Below, one piece after another: positions 8,125 to 16,564 of a DNA stretch of 28,491 bases. The stretch's first letter is position 1. Each line of letters begins with the position of its first letter. Source of the stretch: CAZBUH01 sp964495095. Lineage in GTDB: Bacteria; Bacillota; Clostridia; Oscillospirales; Oscillospiraceae. The translations under genes and the position numbers were made by a program. The stretch spans positions 1-28,491 of the forward strand of contig CAZBUH010000011.1 of NCBI GenBank assembly GCA_964495095.1, given 5' to 3'. The notes below the pieces were generated by a model. It saw only the letters and a program-made list of their open reading frames with translations. It did no database searches and was not told the origin of the DNA.

Positions 8125-8922
8125 ATGCGGCTAAGCAAAAAGCAGGCGCTCTACGAGAGCGGCAGGATAGTGTATATCGCCGTAGGGCGTATAGCGCCCA
8201 ATCCCGCCCAGCCACGGAGCGTATCTGACGACAGCGCCCTTACGGAGCTGGCCTCCAGCATAAAACGATACGGCGTGCTCCAGCCCATATCCGTCCGCCG
8301 CCGCGGGAAGGATTTTGAGCTTATCGCCGGAGAGCGGCGGCTCCGGGCCTCTGTCCTGGCGGGGCTTCAGTCGGTGCCCTGCGTTATAATCGACGTGGGC
8401 GACGAGGATTCGTCCCTCCTGGCCCTGATTGAAAATCTCCAGCGCAAGGATCTGGACTTTATCGAGGAGGCCCGGGGCATAGCCAAGCTTATAAGCGTTT
8501 TCGGCATGAGCCAGGAGGACGCGGCCAGAAAGCTGGGCAAATCCCAGCCGGCCATAGCCAACAAGCTCCGCATACTCAAGCTCCCGGAGGACATACTGCT
8601 CCGGCTCCGCTCCGGAAATCTCTCGGAGCGCCACGGCCGGGCGCTGCTCCGTCTGCCGGAGGACGGTATGCGCCGGGCAGCTCTGGAAAAAATGCTGGAA
8701 AAGCACATGAATGTGGCTCAGGCCGAAGCCTACATAGATTCCCTGCTGGCTGAAAGGCTCCGGCCGAAAAAGCACCCGTCCTACACTCTCAGGGACGTGC
8801 GCCCGTTTTTAAATTCCGTTATAAACGGCGTCTCCACCATGCAGCGCTCCGGAATAGATGCGGAGCTTGAAAAAAGCGAGACTGAGTCCCAGCTTATTTT
8901 AAAGGTCACTATCCCAAAATAG
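8125..8922 (+). CDS. ParB/Spo0J/Noc-family DNA-binding protein
   Basis: 265 residues. The ParB N-terminal CTP-binding domain is clear: IAPNPAQPR, then IKRYGVLQPISVR, then GERRLRA with GERR at 69-72, then the ENLQRKDLDFIEEA helix at 103-116. An HTH follows at about 130-150 (FGMSQEDAARKLGKSQPAIANKLRIL). ParB proteins load at parS sites and spread as CTP-gated clamps to organise the chromosome, and Noc relatives block division over DNA. No parA lies beside it, and it stands alone, so it is more likely a Noc-like or second ParB than the main parAB gene; this is inference. SD GAGGG precedes the ATG. Its last 14 bases overlap the end of rluD tail to tail. Confidence 0.88.
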   Translation: MRLSKKQALYESGRIVYIAVGRIAPNPAQPRSVSDDSALTELASSIKRYGVLQPISVRRRGKDFELIAGERRLRASVLAGLQSVPCVIIDVGDEDSSLLALIENLQRKDLDFIEEARGIAKLISVFGMSQEDAARKLGKSQPAIANKLRILKLPEDILLRLRSGNLSERHGRALLRLPEDGMRRAALEKMLEKHMNVAQAEAYIDSLLAERLRPKKHPSYTLRDVRPFLNSVINGVSTMQRSGIDAELEKSETESQLILKVTIPK

Positions 8923-9823
8923 GCCCCAGCCGCCCCAAAACAGCGGTAAAATACTCCGGCAGCTCCGTTGTAAGCTCCATAGCCCTGCCGGTGTCGGGGT
9001 GTATGAATTTAAGGGTTTTTGCGTGGAGGCACTGGCCCTCCAGCCCTTTTTCCGGCTTTTTCTGCCCGTACACCATGTCGCCCAAAAGGGGGTGGCCGAT
9101 ATAGGCCATATGGACACGTATCTGGTGGGTCCGCCCTGTTTCAAGACGGCAGCGTATGTGGGTGTAGCCGCCGTATCTGGCGATAACCTCATAGTGGGTG
9201 ACGGCAGGGCGGGAATTTTTCTCCGTCACAGCCTGGCGCTTTCTGTCCACCGGGTGCCGCCCTATAGGCGCGTCCACCGTGCCGGAATTTTCCTTAAAGC
9301 TGCCCCGGGCCACCGCCTCGTATATCCTGGCCAGGCTGTGGTCCTTGAGCTGTCCGGCAAGGGCCAGGTGGGCCCTGTCGTTTTTTGCCGCGATAATAAG
9401 CCCGGAGGTATCCTTGTCTATCCTGTGGACTATCCCCGGGCGTATCTCACCGTTTATTCCGGAGAGACTGTCCCCGCAGTGGTACATAAGGGCGTTCACC
9501 AGCGTCCCGCCGGGGTGTCCCGGCGCCGGATGCACCACCATGCCCCGGGGCTTATTCACCACGATAACGCTCCCGTCCTCGTACACCACATCCAGAGGGA
9601 TGTCCTCCGCCGTTATCTCCGCCGGCTCCGGCGGGGTTATATCCACATAAAAAATATTCCCCGGCTCCACCGGCCTGTTCTTTCGGAAAGGCTTTCCCTC
9701 CAGCAGGATGCAGCCGCCGTCAATGAGCTTCTGCACCGAGCTGCGGCTCATGTCCAGCCGCTGCGCCAGGAAAGCGTCGGCCCGGAGGCCCGCCTCCTCC
9801 TCAAGAGTCTCTATCGTTTCCAT
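8909..9823 (-). CDS. 23S rRNA pseudouridine synthase, RluD/RluA family
   Basis: 304 residues from the chosen ATG. An N-terminal S4 RNA-binding domain (LRADAFLAQRLDMSRSSVQK and on) is followed by the RluA catalytic domain. The nucleophile is D136 in IVHRIDKDTSG, with the RTHQIRVHM block downstream. RluD makes pseudouridines in helix 69 of 23S rRNA; Bacillus YlyB sits at the same place after lspA. The frame extends 34 codons upstream, but that stretch is Lys/Arg-rich, lies inside lspA, and lacks the family start. METIETLEEEAG at 9823 is the natural start and overlaps the lspA end by 23 bases, which implies translational coupling. Confidence 0.92.
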   Translation of the reverse strand: METIETLEEEAGLRADAFLAQRLDMSRSSVQKLIDGGCILLEGKPFRKNRPVEPGNIFYVDITPPEPAEITAEDIPLDVVYEDGSVIVVNKPRGMVVHPAPGHPGGTLVNALMYHCGDSLSGINGEIRPGIVHRIDKDTSGLIIAAKNDRAHLALAGQLKDHSLARIYEAVARGSFKENSGTVDAPIGRHPVDRKRQAVTEKNSRPAVTHYEVIARYGGYTHIRCRLETGRTHQIRVHMAYIGHPLLGDMVYGQKKPEKGLEGQCLHAKTLKFIHPDTGRAMELTTELPEYFTAVLGRLGPILG

Positions 9824-10313
9824 CGTTCTCCGGCTCCTCCGGCGCTTCCTCTGCGGCAGCGGCTTTTTTATCGGTTTTCCTCGCGTCAAGAATGTAAAAA
9901 ACGCAGAAAAGTATGCCTCCCACAACTATAAAGCAGTCAGCCACGTTAAAAACCGGGAAGGTTATAAAATCAGTGCAGAACATATCCACAACATAACCGT
10001 AAACCACTCTGTCCACCGCGTTTCCCACGGCGCCCCCGAGCACCGCGGCGGCAAGGATTTTGCAGGCTTTTCCCGACTTGCTCCTCACCATAAATACCAC
10101 TATTGCGGCAATGGCGGCAACTGTTACCGCCAGCAGCAGCCAGCGCATATTTTCAAACATGCTGAAAGCCGCCCCCGTGTTTTTTATATATGTCAGGTGT
10201 ATAATACCCGGTATAAGCTGTATCTGCCCTCCCAGCTCTATATTTGCAACTATCCAGTATTTAAAGAACTGATCCAGCAGTACTATAAGGCCGACGATTA
10301 TGGCGTACAGCAT
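9801..10313 (-). CDS. lspA: Lipoprotein signal peptidase (signal peptidase II)
   Basis: 170 residues, four hydrophobic membrane segments. It cleaves the signal peptide from diacylglyceryl-modified prolipoproteins. The family motifs are present: NTGAAFS at 45-51, GNAVDR with catalytic D101, and FNVAD with catalytic D126. The C-terminus has a charged Ala/Glu-rich tail in the cytoplasm. An ATG five codons upstream (10326-10328) has no ribosome site. The ATG at 10311-10313 has GGGGG 6 bases away and starts straight into the first membrane helix, so I use it. It lies downstream of ileS, past the terminator at 10347-10372, and overlaps rluD. Confidence 0.94.
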   Translation of the reverse strand: MLYAIIVGLIVLLDQFFKYWIVANIELGGQIQLIPGIIHLTYIKNTGAAFSMFENMRWLLLAVTVAAIAAIVVFMVRSKSGKACKILAAAVLGGAVGNAVDRVVYGYVVDMFCTDFITFPVFNVADCFIVVGGILFCVFYILDARKTDKKAAAAEEAPEEPENDGNDRDS

Positions 10314-10346
10314 ATTTAACCCCCACATAAAATCATTGGATACCGT

Positions 10347-10372
10347 AAAAGGCGGGCGAAAGCCCGCCTTTT
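10347..10372 (-). terminator. Terminator between ileS and lspA
   Basis: Perfect 11-pair stem (AAAAGGCGGGC / GCCCGCCTTTT) with a four-base loop (GAAA on plus). On the minus strand it follows the ileS stop by 30 bases and ends in TTTT. It would partly uncouple lspA-rluD from the upstream block. It also works on the plus strand. Confidence 0.88.
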
Positions 10373-10402
10373 ATAACGCTTATAAAGGCTTTGACAGCCT
10401 CT

Positions 10403-13219
10403 TTATTCTTTTAAGGCCGCGGCGCATCTGGGGCACAGCTCCGGATGCTCATGGTCGCTGCCCACATGCTCGTCGTGAGTCCAGCAGCGGACGCACTTCG
10501 GCTCGGAGCTGGCCTCCACCTTCACGGTGACTCCCGCAAACTCCGCGCCCTTATAGCCCTGGCCCTGGCCCTTCACCACGTCCACCCTGGATACGATAAA
10601 GAGCGTTTTAAGGTCGTAATTTTCAAGCCTGCCCTCGAAGCTTTTGCAGCCCTCCTGGTCAAAGTACAGTGTAACCTTGGCATCCAGGGATTTGCCCACG
10701 GTTTTTTCAGCTCTGGCGTTTTCAAGGGCCTTGTTCACATCGGTGCGCAGCGCGATGGCCTTTTTCCAGAACTCCTGGTCCTCCTGGCTGAGGGCCAGCT
10801 TTTCGCTGTACTCCGGTATCCCGTTAAAGAGCACGCTCTCGGCGTCGTCGGAGCTTCTGTGGGGCATCGCCTCCCAGATTTCCTGGGAAGTAAAGGCCAG
10901 TATGGGGGCGATAAGCCGCACCATGGTGTCCAGTATGGTGAATATCGCCGTCTGGGCGCTTCTTCTGGAGAGGCCCTTGGAGGCGTCGCAGTAGAGCCGG
11001 TCCTTTATGATGTCCAGATAGAAATTCGACATATCAACGACGCAGAAATTATAAACCGCCCTGTAGACCCCGTGGAACTCATACGCCTCATAAGATGCCC
11101 TGGCGTTTTTCACCAGCTCGTTTAAGCGGCTGAGCGCCCATTTATCGAGCTCCGTCATATCCTCATAGGCCACCGCGTCCTTATCCGGGTCAAAGCCGTT
11201 CAGATTGCCAAGGATGTAGCGCGCGGTATTTCTTATTTTAAGATATGCGTCGGAAAGCTGCTTCATTATCTCCTTGGATATGCGCATATCCTGTGTGTAG
11301 TCGGCGGAAGAGACCCAGAGCCTCAGTATATCGGCCCCGTACTGATTTGTCACATCGTCCGGGGATACGGCGTTGCCCAGGGATTTGTGCATCGCCCTGC
11401 CCTCGCCGTCCACGGTCCAGCCGTGGGTGATTATCTGCTTATAGGGGGCCACGCCGTTTACAGCGATGGAGGTCAGCATTGAGGATTGGAACCAGCCTCT
11501 GTACTGGTCGCCGCCCTCAAGATACACGTCGGCGGGATAACCAAGGCTGGGGCGCTCGTTTGCCACCGCGGCCCAGGTGGAGCCGGAGTCGAACCACACG
11601 TCCATTATATCCGTCTCTTTTGTAAAATGCGTACAGCCGCACTTAGGGCACTTGAGCCCGGCGGGCACAAGCTCGTCGGCGTCCTTATCAAACCAGATAT
11701 TGGAGCCGTTTTTCCTGAAGAGCTCCGCTATGTGGGCTATGGTCTCCGGCGTGACTATATCCTCGCCGCAGTCGGCGCAGTAGAAAATGGGTATCGGCAC
11801 ACCCCAGACCCTCTGGCGTGATATGCACCAGTCGTTCCGCTCGGAGATCATGGAAACCATGCGCTCCTTGCCCCAGGCGGGGTGCCACTGTATGCCGTCG
11901 CAGCTCTTTACCGCCGCGTCCTTAATGGCGTCCACAGAGCAGAACCACTGCTCCGTTGCGCGGAAGATTATCGGGTTTTTGCAGCGCCAGCAGTGGGGAT
12001 AGGAATGGGTTATCTTTTCCTTTGCCACAAGTGCGCCGCAGGCCTCAAGATCCTCCACCACCAGGTCGTTTCCCTTGGCGTAATACTGCCCGCTGTAGCG
12101 CTCGTCGGTCATAACGCCCTTGGCGTTTACAGGTACGGGCACGCCTATATTGGTAAGGCCGGCCTTGTCGTACTGCCTGCATATATTAAAGTCGTCCGCG
12201 CCGAAGCCCGGGGCCGTGTGTACGCAGCCGGTGCCGGCGTCCAAAGTGACGTGGGCGCCGCAGAGTATAACGCTCTCCCTGTCAAAAAGGGGATGGGTCG
12301 AAGTCATAAGCTCAAATTCGCTGCCCTTGCAGGTATACAGCTTCTCACAAGCGGAGTAGTCGATATTTGCCACCTTGCACACAGATTCCGCCAGCTCCTG
12401 GGCGACGATATATGTTTCCCCGCCGGGGACCCTGAGAAGTACGTAGTCAAAATCCGGGTTTACGCATACGGCCATGTTGCCCGGGATGGTCCAGGGGGTG
12501 GTGGTCCATATCACGAAGTAGGTTTTGGAGAGGTCGGTGTACTGTGCCAGCCTGCCCTTATCGTCCTTTACCGCGAATTTTACGAATATCGTGGTGCACG
12601 GGTCGTCGGCATACTCGATTTCCGCCTCGGCCAGGGCCGTCTGGTCGTTAGGGCACCAATATACGGGCTTCATCCCCTTGTAGATAAGGCCCTTCTCGGC
12701 CATTTTGCCGAATACCTCTATCTGCTTTGCCTCAAATTCGGGCTTTAAGGTGATGTAGGGATTATCCCACTCTCCAAGGACGCCCAGGCGCTTAAACTGC
12801 TCCGTCATTTTGGCGATGTAGCTCTCGGCGTACTCCCGGCACTTATTGCGGAATTCGGCGGTAGTCATTTCCTCCCGCTTTACGCTCTTATCCTTCAGTA
12901 CGGCGCTCTCGATAGGAAGGCCATGGGTATCCCAGCCCGGCACGTAGGGGGCGCACCAGCCGGTCATGTTCTTATACTTCACTATCATATCCTTGAGTAT
13001 CTTGTTGAGAGCCGTGCCGATATGGATATTGCCGTTTGCATAGGGAGGCCCGTCGTGGAGTATGAAGCGGGGCTTCCCCTCATTTTTCTTAATAAGCTTT
13101 TTGTAGATATCCCTGGAGTAAAACTCCTCCAGAATCCCCGGCTCCCGCTTGGGAAGCCCTGCCCGCATGGGGAAGTCGGTTTTCGGCAGATTTATTGTCT
13201 GATTGTAATCCTGGGGCAT
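10403..13219 (-). CDS. ileS: Isoleucyl-tRNA synthetase
   Basis: 938 residues, a class I synthetase. The HIGH motif is HIGT at 66-69, in GPPYANGNIHIGTALNK. The second signature reads GEGRAMHKSLGN where most enzymes have KMSKS, a substitution I associate with other clostridial IleS proteins. The editing domain lies between them. The C-terminal zinc finger CVRC...CPRC is intact within the last 31 residues, which marks the bacterial type with zinc rather than the eukaryote-like mupirocin-resistant type. No T-box leader is visible: the 182 bases before the start lack the AGGGTGGNACC signature and hold only a hairpin and short direct repeats. Confidence 0.96.
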   Translation of the reverse strand: MPQDYNQTINLPKTDFPMRAGLPKREPGILEEFYSRDIYKKLIKKNEGKPRFILHDGPPYANGNIHIGTALNKILKDMIVKYKNMTGWCAPYVPGWDTHGLPIESAVLKDKSVKREEMTTAEFRNKCREYAESYIAKMTEQFKRLGVLGEWDNPYITLKPEFEAKQIEVFGKMAEKGLIYKGMKPVYWCPNDQTALAEAEIEYADDPCTTIFVKFAVKDDKGRLAQYTDLSKTYFVIWTTTPWTIPGNMAVCVNPDFDYVLLRVPGGETYIVAQELAESVCKVANIDYSACEKLYTCKGSEFELMTSTHPLFDRESVILCGAHVTLDAGTGCVHTAPGFGADDFNICRQYDKAGLTNIGVPVPVNAKGVMTDERYSGQYYAKGNDLVVEDLEACGALVAKEKITHSYPHCWRCKNPIIFRATEQWFCSVDAIKDAAVKSCDGIQWHPAWGKERMVSMISERNDWCISRQRVWGVPIPIFYCADCGEDIVTPETIAHIAELFRKNGSNIWFDKDADELVPAGLKCPKCGCTHFTKETDIMDVWFDSGSTWAAVANERPSLGYPADVYLEGGDQYRGWFQSSMLTSIAVNGVAPYKQIITHGWTVDGEGRAMHKSLGNAVSPDDVTNQYGADILRLWVSSADYTQDMRISKEIMKQLSDAYLKIRNTARYILGNLNGFDPDKDAVAYEDMTELDKWALSRLNELVKNARASYEAYEFHGVYRAVYNFCVVDMSNFYLDIIKDRLYCDASKGLSRRSAQTAIFTILDTMVRLIAPILAFTSQEIWEAMPHRSSDDAESVLFNGIPEYSEKLALSQEDQEFWKKAIALRTDVNKALENARAEKTVGKSLDAKVTLYFDQEGCKSFEGRLENYDLKTLFIVSRVDVVKGQGQGYKGAEFAGVTVKVEASSEPKCVRCWTHDEHVGSDHEHPELCPRCAAALKE

Positions 13220-13269
13220 CGTTTTTTCTTTCCCTTCTGCTTTTTATTGTCTATCCGGTTGGAAACCTC

Positions 13270-13316
13270 CGCCGCCTGACGCCATTTCTACGGCGCCGCC
13301 TGACGCGGTCTGACGC
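13270..13316. repeat. Short direct repeats in the ileS leader
   Basis: CGCCGCCTGACGC occurs at 13270-13282 and again at 13294-13306, 24 bases apart, and its CTGACGC core occurs a third time at 13310-13316. They lie 51-97 bases before the ileS start. No function is evident; replication slippage could make them. Confidence 0.5.
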
Positions 13317-13348
13317 TGTATCTTTATAACAAAGTATTAACCTATAAT

Positions 13349-13378
13349 CCCCACACGGCGTTTTCACGCTGTGTGGGG
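13349..13378 (-). terminator. Hairpin between divIVA and ileS
   Basis: Twelve-base arms at 13349-13360 and 13367-13378 (CCCCACAC core) with one non-Watson-Crick position and a 6-base loop. It lies 23 bases after the divIVA stop. There is no clear T run after it on the minus strand, so it could be a weak terminator, an RNA-stabilising stem or a control element in the ileS leader. Confidence 0.55.
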
Positions 13379-13401
13379 TACTATAGCAGTACTTATTAAA
13401 A

Positions 13402-14133
13402 TCAGTCTTCGGTCTTATAGTTCTCTCCGAACTGAAGATTTTCAAAGTTGAATTTCGGACGCGGCGAGGTGGGCTCGTCATCGTCGTCCCAATCCACACC
13501 GCCAGGGGATTTGAACACCCTGGTGGGCTCCTCCGCTTCCTCCCCGCTGCCCTCAGCAGGCGCGGAGGCCGGCTCCTGTCCCACTATTTTGGACACAGAC
13601 TGGTCGATAGCCTTGGCGGCGTCCATTATTTTTTCCTCTCTCTCCTCTTTTGGGTCCCGCTCCGGCTCCTTCTCCTCCGGGGCCTTTATCTCGTCCAGCT
13701 TGGCGAGGAATTCCATATGCTTCTGGCACAGCTCCATGGCGGCGCTGACATACTTCTCGGTGGCCTCCTTCGCGGCGCTCACACGGCTGGCCTCGTCGGC
13801 AAGCTCCTTGTCTATTTCCTCTTTCCTGGCCGCCGCGTCGTGCTCTGTCTTGCTTATCATGCTCTCGCTCTCGGTCTTTGCCTTTGCCACCATGTCATCG
13901 CCCATCTTCTGGGCGGTAAGCAGCGCCATGCGCATGGCATCCTCAGTGGAGCGGTACTCCTCAACCTTCTCCACAAGCACCTTCAGCTTGCCCTTGAGTA
14001 TGGCGTTTTCCTTATAGAGCGCACTGTAGTCGCCGGTAAGCTCCTCAAGGAAGCCGTCCACCTCCGTCATGTCATATCCGCCGAAAACGGCCTTTGTGAA
14101 GCCTTTTTCCTGAATATCCTGTGGTGTAATCAT
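13402..14133 (-). CDS. divIVA: DivIVA-domain cell division protein
   Basis: 243 residues. The N-terminal DivIVA lipid-binding module is visible (MITPQDIQEKGFTKAVFGGY then DMTEVDGFLEEL), followed by a long coiled coil to about residue 150 and an acidic, low-complexity Pro/Glu tail. DivIVA binds negatively curved membrane at poles and septa and recruits Min, growth or sporulation proteins. The family N-terminus normally reads xLTPxDIxxKxFxxxxxGYxxxEVDxFL, which this matches. It sits between sepF and ileS as in Bacillus. The tail beyond the coil is variable in the family, so partners cannot be inferred. Confidence 0.9.
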   Translation of the reverse strand: MITPQDIQEKGFTKAVFGGYDMTEVDGFLEELTGDYSALYKENAILKGKLKVLVEKVEEYRSTEDAMRMALLTAQKMGDDMVAKAKTESESMISKTEHDAAARKEEIDKELADEASRVSAAKEATEKYVSAAMELCQKHMEFLAKLDEIKAPEEKEPERDPKEEREEKIMDAAKAIDQSVSKIVGQEPASAPAEGSGEEAEEPTRVFKSPGGVDWDDDDEPTSPRPKFNFENLQFGENYKTED

Positions 14134-14158
14134 ATCTGTATCCCAATCCCTTCGCTAA

Positions 14159-14632
14159 TCAGAAATAGAGTCCGTTATTTTCAAGCTCATCTATAAGGTC
14201 GCCCATTATATCTACATTATAGGGCGTAATTATATATGTGTTCACAGCGACCTTCTTTATTTTCCCCTCCTGGGCGTAGGCCACGCCGCTGAGGAAATCA
14301 ATCAGTCTCCGGGCAATATCCTTGTTTGTGGACTCCAGGTTTAAAACCACCGTGCGCTTATCCCGCAGATGGTCGGCTATCTCAGCCGCGTTTTCAAAAC
14401 GCTCCGGCTTTACCAGCACTACCTGAAGCTGTGTGGTGGCGTGGATGTTCACCACCTTATTGTCGTGCCGCTTTTCCTCAAACCCGCCGTAGGCGGCGCT
14501 GCCGCCCCTTGCCGGGACGGTCTTAGGCGCGGCAGGTATTTTATCGGATGACTTCGGGGTAAAATCCTCGAATTCATCCTCGTCATCATCGTAAGGACGC
14601 GTCAGCTTCTTAAGTTCACTCAAAAATCCCAT
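14159..14632 (-). CDS. sepF: Cell division protein SepF
   Basis: 157 residues. An N-terminal amphipathic membrane-binding stretch (MGFLSELKKL) is followed by an acidic linker (DDDEDEFEDF) and then the SepF core from about residue 65 (VVLVKPERFENAAEIADHLR, then KRTVVLNLE). SepF polymerises into rings, bundles FtsZ and ties it to the membrane. The core ends with GVAYAQEGKIKKVAVNTYII, typical of the family. GGAGGG lies 8 bases before the ATG. It sits between ylmE and divIVA; the usual ylmG and ylmH genes that separate sepF and divIVA in Bacillus are not here (26-base gap). Confidence 0.95.
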   Translation of the reverse strand: MGFLSELKKLTRPYDDDEDEFEDFTPKSSDKIPAAPKTVPARGGSAAYGGFEEKRHDNKVVNIHATTQLQVVLVKPERFENAAEIADHLRDKRTVVLNLESTNKDIARRLIDFLSGVAYAQEGKIKKVAVNTYIITPYNVDIMGDLIDELENNGLYF

Positions 14633-14689
14633 TACGTACCCTCCGTTAAAATATATAAATATGCGGTTTATCTCTGTGCGCTCCGGATT

Positions 14690-15394
14690 TTATCCCGCCG
14701 GGTAGTGCCTCGCCCCGAAAATGGCGGTGCCCACCCTGACCATATTGGACCCCTCCAGTATGGCGTCCCGGAAATCCCCGCTCATACCCATCGACAAAAA
14801 GTCCATGCTTACATTATCGTATTTTTTTGAGCCTATGTCAACAAAAAGCTTGTACATCTTTTGAAAATACACACGATTTCCGCCTTCTTTTTCCGAAACC
14901 GGCGGTATTGTCATAAGCCCGCGGACAAATATTCCCTTAAATTTTCCAGCAGAGGCCATAAGTTCCTCCGCCTCCTCCGGCCTGACGCCGGATTTCGCGG
15001 CCTCGCCGCCGATATTCACCTCGATAAGCACGTCCTGCCGGATTCCCAGCGCATCGGCTCTTTTTGAGATAAGCCCCATCAGCTCAGAAGAATCCACGGA
15101 CTGGATAAGACTGCACAGGCCCACGACATTTTTCACCTTGTTTTTCTGGAGATGCCCAATAAAATGGATGTCCGTGCCGTCATATGCGCGGAGGCTGTTT
15201 TTTTCCAAAAGCTCCTGCACACGGTTTTCCCCGGCGGCGTCTATTCCGGCCTCTATGGCCTCCCGGACCCGGTCCGCGCCGTTCATCTTCGTAGCCGCCA
15301 CAAGCGCTACGCTCTCCGGGCTTCTTCCTGACTTAACGGCGGCCTCCGCCATTTTTTCCCTTACGGCCTTTACATTTTCGCTTATCTCAGACAT
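14690..15394 (-). CDS. YggS/YlmE-family PLP homeostasis protein
   Basis: 234 residues of the PLPBP/YggS family, a single-domain fold type III PLP-binding protein with no known catalytic activity, which buffers PLP and affects amino-acid metabolism. The PLP lysine lies in LVAATKMNG, where most relatives have VSKTxP. The other signatures are FIGHLQKNKVKNV and the C-terminal SMGMSGDFRDAI with VRVGTAIFG. It is the ylmE of the sepF neighbourhood. Its ATG overlaps the stop of the HlyD-like gene by one base, so translation is probably coupled. Confidence 0.93.
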   Translation of the reverse strand: MSEISENVKAVREKMAEAAVKSGRSPESVALVAATKMNGADRVREAIEAGIDAAGENRVQELLEKNSLRAYDGTDIHFIGHLQKNKVKNVVGLCSLIQSVDSSELMGLISKRADALGIRQDVLIEVNIGGEAAKSGVRPEEAEELMASAGKFKGIFVRGLMTIPPVSEKEGGNRVYFQKMYKLFVDIGSKKYDNVSMDFLSMGMSGDFRDAILEGSNMVRVGTAIFGARHYPAG

Positions 15395-16551
15395 CAGCGC
15401 ACCACCTTGCCGTCATACAGATCGTTTGCCTTAACTATTATCTCGGCGTTTTCCCGCAGCTCACCGCTGTCGCTTACCAGGTAGTTGTCCGAAAGCTCGC
15501 CGATTATTTCCACGTCCACCCGCTCGGCCTGCGAGCCGCTTACCACATAGATGTAAGTAACGCCGGGGTCCTCCTCATCCAGATGTATCGCCTTTTTGGG
15601 TACCCTTATGCCCGTGTAGTCCTCCGTCACAAGCTCGGCCTCCGTCTGCCGCATATCCGTAAATTCGCTTAAATAGCGGCTGCACGAAAACAGCACGACA
15701 CGCTTCCCGTTTTCATCAGGGCCTATGCTCTTTACCGTCATGGAGGCCGTTACGCCGCAGGACTCGAATCTGAGCTTCTCACTGCCGCCCACCGCGAGAC
15801 AGGAGGCGGCGTCGCTGTCCATCTCCGCAGCGTAGTACCAGTATACGCCGTACACCATTTTCCCAATACCGGTCCCGGAGGCGTTTTCAAAAAGCGCGTC
15901 AAGGGCCGAGGGGGTCAGGTCCTGTACATCCTCCGGCGAAACGCCCTCAAGCCCGTCGGTCACAGAGGTGAATATGCCTGAGGCCGGAGCCGTTATGACA
16001 TCCGTCCCGGCGGAAACCGCGGCCTTAAGGCCGCTCAGTTCCGCCTGCTTTTCCTGAAGCTCGCTGTCCGTAAGCCTGCCGTCCCCCGACAGCACCGACG
16101 TCCGCACCCCAAGGGCCGCGGTGTAGATGTCGTCGAAGCTGCCGCTGTTCACGGCTTTTGAAAGCTCCATTACCGCATCTGAAGCCGCAGCGGCGTTTTT
16201 TTCCGCCGCCTCGGCCTGGGATATCTCCACCTCCAGTTCACGGATCCTGGCGGCGCTGGCCATCGCGTCGGAGCCTGAATACTCCACCGCCACAGTCTCG
16301 CCGCGGGCCGCCATCTTTCCGTCGGAGGCCAGCACAACCGTACCGGCTCCTCCCGAAAGGGCCTCCTCGTCCCGGACAACGTAGCCCTGGACTTCGACGC
16401 TGTCTCCGATGGTGCTTCTCACCGCCACTGTGGTCTGGAACGGGTCCGACTGGGACTGGTATATGTAAATCCCTATGTATATGGCGATAGCAAAAAATAT
16501 TATGGCCCCTATGAGCCTTGTAAGGAAATCGCTTCTCTCCAAATAAAACAC
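15394..16551 (-). CDS. HlyD-like membrane-anchored efflux adaptor
   Basis: 385 residues. One N-terminal membrane helix (FLTRLIGAIIFFAIAIYIGI) is followed by an extracellular part with a first lipoyl-like half, a coiled-coil segment rich in Ala, Glu and Lys, and a second half near APASGIFTSVTDG. This is the layout of HlyD/RND membrane-fusion proteins in Gram-positives. No transporter partner is next to it. It sits between hfq and ylmE, a place I associate with similar genes in other clostridial ylm clusters, so a cell-envelope or division role is possible but unproven. The start is a GTG with GGGAG 5 bases upstream; an in-frame TTG three codons later is an alternative. Confidence 0.78.
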   Translation of the reverse strand: MFYLERSDFLTRLIGAIIFFAIAIYIGIYIYQSQSDPFQTTVAVRSTIGDSVEVQGYVVRDEEALSGGAGTVVLASDGKMAARGETVAVEYSGSDAMASAARIRELEVEISQAEAAEKNAAAASDAVMELSKAVNSGSFDDIYTAALGVRTSVLSGDGRLTDSELQEKQAELSGLKAAVSAGTDVITAPASGIFTSVTDGLEGVSPEDVQDLTPSALDALFENASGTGIGKMVYGVYWYYAAEMDSDAASCLAVGGSEKLRFESCGVTASMTVKSIGPDENGKRVVLFSCSRYLSEFTDMRQTEAELVTEDYTGIRVPKKAIHLDEEDPGVTYIYVVSGSQAERVDVEIIGELSDNYLVSDSGELRENAEIIVKANDLYDGKVVR

Positions 16552-16564
16552 CCCGCTCCCGGGA

